A DNA stretch of 64,000 nt, from contig VRMN01000011.1 of the NCBI GenBank assembly GCA_008690995.1, positions 372,001 through 436,000 on the forward strand, read 5' to 3'. The notes under the pieces are model-generated. The model was given only the letters and a program-made list of their open reading frames with translations, was not told where the DNA came from and did not search any database. A program made the translations under genes and the position numbers. The DNA comes from Porphyridium purpureum (lineage: Eukaryota > Rhodophyta > Bangiophyceae > Porphyridiales > Porphyridiaceae). This document shows, one piece after another, positions 59,178 to 64,000 of this stretch; position 1 is the stretch's first letter, and every line of letters begins with the position of its first letter.

Positions 59178-61421
59178 TTAAAATTGTGCAGCAATCCAGT
59201 TCGCGTCTTGTGGATTATCCGGCCAGAGAGAGCCGCTGGTCATCAGCTCAGAGACGCTTTGCATGAGGTTGTATATTTCCTGGTCGCTGAACACGCTCAG
59301 AAAGTACGGCAAGAGGTGCTCTTCTTCCTTTTCCATGTGCTCCTCATGCACAGCAGCAAAGCTTGAGATCTGGAGAAACAAGTCGGCTGCGTTTGACGCG
59401 TTCACCGAGTTCATGGTCTCCAGGATCTGTGTTAGGTGGTGACTTTGCTTGTAGTGGTCGTACGTGTACGATTCTGCGACGCCTGGTACGCGGCGTGTGA
59501 GTGCAGGAAACAGCAAAGAGTCCTCCACGTGCGCATGGCGCGCCACAGATTCTGTAAACTCATAGTACACCGAGCGAAGATCCATGACGGCCTCGTCCGA
59601 CATGCTCGCGACCACGTTGGACGCTGCGTCGGTGAAGGCATTTAGCAAAGTACGCAGCTCGCTGTGCATCCCAATGTAATACTCACCAAAGCTGGCCTTC
59701 ACTGCACTTTGCGCCTGCTGCCGCACAGTTGCGTTCACATCGATTGCGTTGTTATTTCCGCTGCTTCCGGCCCATATTGTGGGACCCCTTCCGTCTGTGG
59801 TGTCCATCATGCGCGAACCTTCGTTGGCTAAGGCTGCATTTTCACATCCACGCTGCTGCGCCAGTGTGTCTCCGCCACCGCTCGAGTCAGCATCATCCTC
59901 AGAATCTTCCAGCATTTCGCGGCCACGGTACGACGGCAGGTTCTGCGGCAAGGTAGGTTCCTGCATAATATCGGAATCTATCTGGAAGGATGAGCGGGTT
60001 TGCGTCTTGGGTGTTGCCAGCATGTTTGCAACAGAGGGCAAGCTGCCGGCGCCGTGCAAGCTTCCGTCTGTCATTCGGCGCTCGTACCCAGCACCAGTGA
60101 TACCCGGGTCCATGATGACTGGCACAACGTATTTCTGCTGCCCTCCCGACTGATGCGGGGACATATTGTGGAAGCCCGCGAGATCACGATTTGCGTACTC
60201 AAGCGCGTAGATTTTGCAGTACACGTCAATGAGCAAGGACAGGTTTGTGGTCGCAATGAAGTGGCTCGGCAGCAGTTTGCTGTCAGACACGAAGCCGAGC
60301 GACGGCGACTTCACGCAGTTCATGTGCTCCACAAGCCAGCGCATGGCTTCGGGTGGGATACCGAGATCTGCTCGAAAAGTAAACATCCACGAGGTGAGAT
60401 ACTCGCCATCGCCCACGATGCCACTTGACTCGTCGAGCTCTGAGGCGGACTCGTGCAAGCCGCCGCGCGAGCGATGCGGGAAACCACACGCTGCCAGAAG
60501 CCGCCGCAGCGTTGTTTCGTCCTCTATCGGATACTTTTGGCAGTCGCGCATGATTTGGATCACGTTGCTAAATCGTGTCGCCAGCAGGATCGGATGACGC
60601 GACTTGAATCGGATGTTCGGCGCTTGGAAGTAACGCATGAGACCCAGCCACGAGTTGTCAATCACTTCTGTAAGTGTGGTGCCCGAATTGTGATCATTCA
60701 CCTTTTTCACAAATGTTTTTGTGAAGAGCTCGGGCGAGAAAACGTCGTACGCCAGCTCAAACCCGCCGTCGTCCGTTGTCTCAAAGCCGCCCACCTTTTT
60801 CCGCTTCTTGTCCGCGTCTTTCCGCGAGTATACTGAAAAGCCCGTGCTCATCGCACTGGCGACCACTTCTGGGCGCCCCGAGTCAGACCGCCGCGACAGC
60901 AAACTCGCCGCAATGTGGAAACGCTTGCCGCCGTGCGTGTTGGATGTGCCCAGCAACCGCAGACGCGCAAAGCGACACTGTCCGTCCATCACGGGTTGTG
61001 CATCTACGAACGGCTTTCCGTCTGGGCCAACCAAACCCACATCCACGAGCTCCTTTGCGTGCGACCCGGCACACACGACATTGAGACGCACCTCGAGCGC
61101 AACGCCAGCCGGCACGGACGGGCATGTGACGTGTATTGTGATCTCGGGCAACCGCCATGTCTTGTGCCAGCGCCACTCTTGCTTCTCAATATCCCACGTG
61201 AGGGGACGATCTAAAAGCACGCTCATGTTGAGCCCCTGAGGCCAGTTTGCGACGCACTGCATCATGTTCCCGCCTTCCCACTGCCCGACCAGCATGGCGC
61301 TGCACTTTTCCCACGTAAATGGGTGCGCCGCGTACGCCGCGGCCACGTCGTCCCCCAGCATCCCCTCTCCTTTCGGGTGCATCAAATCCCGCCCGTGAGA
61401 CACGGGCTCATGCTTCTCCAT
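59178..61421 (-). CDS. Hemerythrin-domain protein with Ig-fold-like N-terminal region
   Basis: 747 residues. The carboxyl end is a hemerythrin HHE domain with di-iron ligands laid out as H.H.ED..LFP (RHAHVEDSLLFPAL), DHYKQSHHL and HEEHMEKEEEHLLPYF. Such domains bind iron and sense oxygen, nitric oxide or iron. The amino part has a block (CRFARLRLLGTSNTHGGKRFHIAASLL, then STGFSVYSRKDADKKRKK) resembling the Ig-fold DNA-binding segments of CudA/STAT-like proteins in other protists; the basic KKRKK could be a nuclear signal. The central linker (about residues 440-570) is disordered and Ser/Asp-rich. An iron- or oxygen-responsive regulator is plausible but unproven. Confidence 0.75.
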   Translation of the reverse strand: MEKHEPVSHGRDLMHPKGEGMLGDDVAAAYAAHPFTWEKCSAMLVGQWEGGNMMQCVANWPQGLNMSVLLDRPLTWDIEKQEWRWHKTWRLPEITIHVTCPSVPAGVALEVRLNVVCAGSHAKELVDVGLVGPDGKPFVDAQPVMDGQCRFARLRLLGTSNTHGGKRFHIAASLLSRRSDSGRPEVVASAMSTGFSVYSRKDADKKRKKVGGFETTDDGGFELAYDVFSPELFTKTFVKKVNDHNSGTTLTEVIDNSWLGLMRYFQAPNIRFKSRHPILLATRFSNVIQIMRDCQKYPIEDETTLRRLLAACGFPHRSRGGLHESASELDESSGIVGDGEYLTSWMFTFRADLGIPPEAMRWLVEHMNCVKSPSLGFVSDSKLLPSHFIATTNLSLLIDVYCKIYALEYANRDLAGFHNMSPHQSGGQQKYVVPVIMDPGITGAGYERRMTDGSLHGAGSLPSVANMLATPKTQTRSSFQIDSDIMQEPTLPQNLPSYRGREMLEDSEDDADSSGGGDTLAQQRGCENAALANEGSRMMDTTDGRGPTIWAGSSGNNNAIDVNATVRQQAQSAVKASFGEYYIGMHSELRTLLNAFTDAASNVVASMSDEAVMDLRSVYYEFTESVARHAHVEDSLLFPALTRRVPGVAESYTYDHYKQSHHLTQILETMNSVNASNAADLFLQISSFAAVHEEHMEKEEEHLLPYFLSVFSDQEIYNLMQSVSELMTSGSLWPDNPQDANWIAAQF

Positions 61422-64000
61422 TCAACAGCTTCCACCTCGATGCGCGCGCGTCGCCTTCCTCGCACCCACCATATCCGACGCCTGCTCGACACCAACCGAA
61501 CTCCACCGCGCACGCCCGTGTCACTCCGCACGCCAACCGGACCAAGCGCCACCGCCGATTCCACCCACCACGAGCATACGGCTCCACGCAGCACACACGA
61601 GGAACCACACCCAGAACTATAAACAAGCCGCGCGCATCCACGAACCACAATCACGCCCGTCGCGCGCCGTCTTCATCCGAGCTCCCTCTCCTCTCTTCCT
61701 TCTCCCACCCACCTCCCCCGTCCCCGTTCTCATCCCCCGTCTCCTCCGCTTCCTTCCGCTCACCCCACCCGACGCGCGCTCGAACCCAATACCCCCCAAG
61801 ACCAACAAATCAACCGGACCGAGTCCAAAACATAATAGAACAGGCGCGTTTCATAGGAAACTGACTTTCGGCCATGCGGGTTGGCGTTCGACTGGTGTGC
61901 GCGCTTCAAGCACAGAGCAACACAGACGCCGATTTTCCTGTGGTTCTTTTTCTCGGTGTTCTGGGTTTTTCGTTTTTCCCCGTTTCCTCTTCTGCGCGGC
62001 TGCGTCTGGACGGGTCGCAGACAACTGGACTGTCTGCGCGGTGTTCTGTTCAGTTGAGCAAGAGTTCGAGCTGTACCGCGCGCGATCGAGCGTCAGAGAG
62101 CGTACTCTGCGCAGGTTCTGTGCGTGCACGCGTTGGCGGCAGCCAGGTGTCCATGAGCTGCCGGGTGCACGGCACGTCTTCTGAAGCGTGGGACGCACGC
62201 GTGCGGCGTGCTTCAGCGGTTCTCGCCGCCGCCGCCGCCGCCGGCGGTGGTTACGGAACACGCCCCGTTCTATCATGGTCAATCGGACGAGCAGGGCTGG
62301 GAGACCTTCGAGAGCGCGTTCAGAAACGACTTTTCGGCAAACCCGAGCAGTCTGGACGCGGTAGTAGGAGACTTCGGGTTCTCTTCTTCGGGATCTCTCG
62401 CAGTAAAGTTGATTAATGGGGCGCGCTCCAACACAGCAGAGTCTTACGAGTTTATAACGTCGTCCTCATCCTCTGCAAAGCTTCCGTTGCTCGCCCAAGT
62501 ATTGACAGCCATCCATTTACGTTGATATACACGACATGTGCAGCTGCTCGGTCCCGCTACCTAGACTCAGCTCTTTGTCCATTTCTTCTACAGGAACTAC
62601 GGATCAGCCTTCAAGCAAATGCCTCGCTTGATCCTCTTCGCGATTCCGATGCCGAAGCTACGGAACACTTGGCGCAAGACCACGTACATTTCCATGAAAC
62701 AGGAGCGAGTGGTTGCTTCTGTTCGAACCGCCAAGGATGACTTTGCTGGGTAGGCGACTTCAATACAAAGATTCGAGTTGTTGGCATGGATAGGTGCTGA
62801 GCTGGGGATACATGGCACCGTTGTTCATACGTGCGATGCGCAAGGCACGCCCCGTATGCTCGCGAATGTTTTTGGCATGCTCCCAACAATCCAGACAGGT
62901 TCATCACAATATTGCGCGCCGCGCCGCTGGCTACACCTTCGAAGCAATCGAATGAAGGAAAGCACCTGGCTTGTAGTCTTTCTCTCTTTTCCTCTGCGCA
63001 CAGTAAAGGCCATTAAAGTTCGCATGCTCGCGCTGCGCACGTCTGACGTTTCATGACAGCTATCGCATGGGCATGATGTAATTGAGCAGCTCCCGGCGCA
63101 TGCAAAAGACGCAAATCTTGTGTGACGAGTGGCATTTCTTCGGACCGCGTCAGATGAAAGATTGAGCGGCGGAGTTTTCGCGCCAAGCCTCGGACCATCA
63201 ACCAGAATCGCGCTCCGTGACTACATCATCTATTCCAGACCCATGCCGAGTCCCAGAGCTGCTTCATATGAACATTGAGCTGTAAGCCCTTGCGCGCACT
63301 CTCATTACGCCCGGTCTGGTTCTCATCCGTTCCACCTGTGACCGCAATGTCCCGTGTTAAAAGTCATGCGCTTGCCGCTTCTTGATGTTCAACGTCACGC
63401 CACCGACGCCTACTTGCAAAGTCACAACTCTGCTCGCCCAATCATTGTCGCCTTTTCATTCCTTCATCGCGGTGTCTAAACGTGGATGATGCGTAAATGA
63501 CATGTACATATGGTTTTGTACAACAGACCTCCCCGAAAATGCAAGCAAGAGAGTGCAGCGTACGCGTCCAAGTTGCCGAGCTTGCTTCGCACTCGTGTCA
63601 CTTTCATTGATCCAAAACGCCCACACTTCAGCCAGCCACTACCATTTCAATTCATACGAGCACAGCCATGAGCGCCGAATCAAGTTCCTTGTGCCAGGCT
63701 TCAAGCGGACCGCTTCCGGCGCTCGAATCATCCCAGTGACTTCTCGGCCTTGCGAAAGATTCTGCCAAGGAGAAGCCTGTCAAGCTGCTTCGAAATTATC
63801 TAGCAATCGAAGCAGACATTCTGAATTCCTCGCATGACTCCTCTCGAGCAAAAGCCCCGCTAGCTGGGAAGAGGGGCGATAGGCACATCGTCAAAGCCAA
63901 GCCCAGTTGCTGCGCTTTGCAGACGATCTTTCGGTCTTTCCGAGATCTCGTTTGTACTTGCTCACCACTCTCAGCGTAAGTGCCTCGAGGTCAACGAGCT
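61422..64000. other. Region without a recognised gene at right edge
   Basis: About 2.6 kb. The first part must hold the promoter of the hemerythrin gene. Between about 62240 and 62525 one plus-strand frame looks protein-like (VVTEHAPFYHGQSDEQGWETF...SLDAVVGDFGF) but lacks an ATG, so it may be an internal exon of an undetected gene. From 62526 to the window end no frame looks coding. Confidence 0.4.

Noticed and set aside
61319-61864. Plus-strand His/Pro/Arg-rich frame of 181 codons
   Set aside because: Pyrimidine-rich promoter DNA of the hemerythrin gene; low-complexity product.
1-64000. Transposons, LTR elements, virus-like elements, CRISPR arrays, tRNA or rRNA genes
   Set aside because: I looked for reverse transcriptase, transposase and capsid signatures, terminal repeats, spaced direct repeats and tRNA boxes and found none I could support by eye; tRNAs could be missed without a scan.

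Overview
The window looks like nuclear DNA of a unicellular red alga, most likely Porphyridium-like. This is inferred from three things: moderate GC; compact, almost intron-free genes for plainly eukaryotic proteins (COG5, ALG5, SURF4, PRA1, eL13, MCM-binding protein, AATF, a Mediator subunit, TALE homeodomains); and several proteins with plastid- or mitochondrion-style presequences (thioredoxin, CSP41b, DHH-CBS, PPR). About thirty protein genes can be supported. I recognised no tRNA, rRNA, CRISPR array, virus-like element or transposon by eye.

Layout. 1-16.9 kb holds housekeeping genes: D-2-hydroxyglutarate dehydrogenase (cut by the left edge), SURF4, ribosomal protein eL13, thioredoxin, a calcineurin-B/CHP-like EF-hand protein with one clear intron, an AIM24-like protein, ALG5, a chalcone-isomerase-fold protein, COG5 (two in-frame TAG codons inside its CAG repeat) and a large PPR protein. 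17.0-28.9 kb is the most unusual part: seven adjacent, strongly diverged paralogues of the TruB/Pus4 tRNA pseudouridine synthase family (here PUS-1 to PUS-7). Only PUS-1 keeps the full canonical catalytic loop; PUS-3 and PUS-7 have lost catalytic residues. 29.2-43.6 kb holds a MED1-like subunit, CSP41b, two neighbouring TALE homeodomain genes, a SET-domain gene, a DEAD-box helicase, a small coiled-coil protein, a DHH-CBS phosphoesterase, a low-complexity membrane protein and a short-chain dehydrogenase. 44-64 kb holds a C2H2 zinc-finger gene with a TATA box and a 15-bp tandem repeat upstream, AATF/Bfr2, an SP/TP-rich small protein, MCM-binding protein, an ARF-like GTPase, a cysteine-free glutathione-peroxidase-fold protein, a secreted orphan, PRA1 and a hemerythrin-domain protein, then about 2.5 kb without a recognisable gene.

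Working picture. The PPR gene followed directly by seven pseudouridine-synthase paralogues, most with a shared amino-terminal leader, suggests a locally amplified organelle-RNA system. Its members may modify organellar RNAs, or some may have become inactive RNA-binding or ribosome-assembly factors. This is inference; the sequence shows the cluster, the shared leaders and the residue losses directly.
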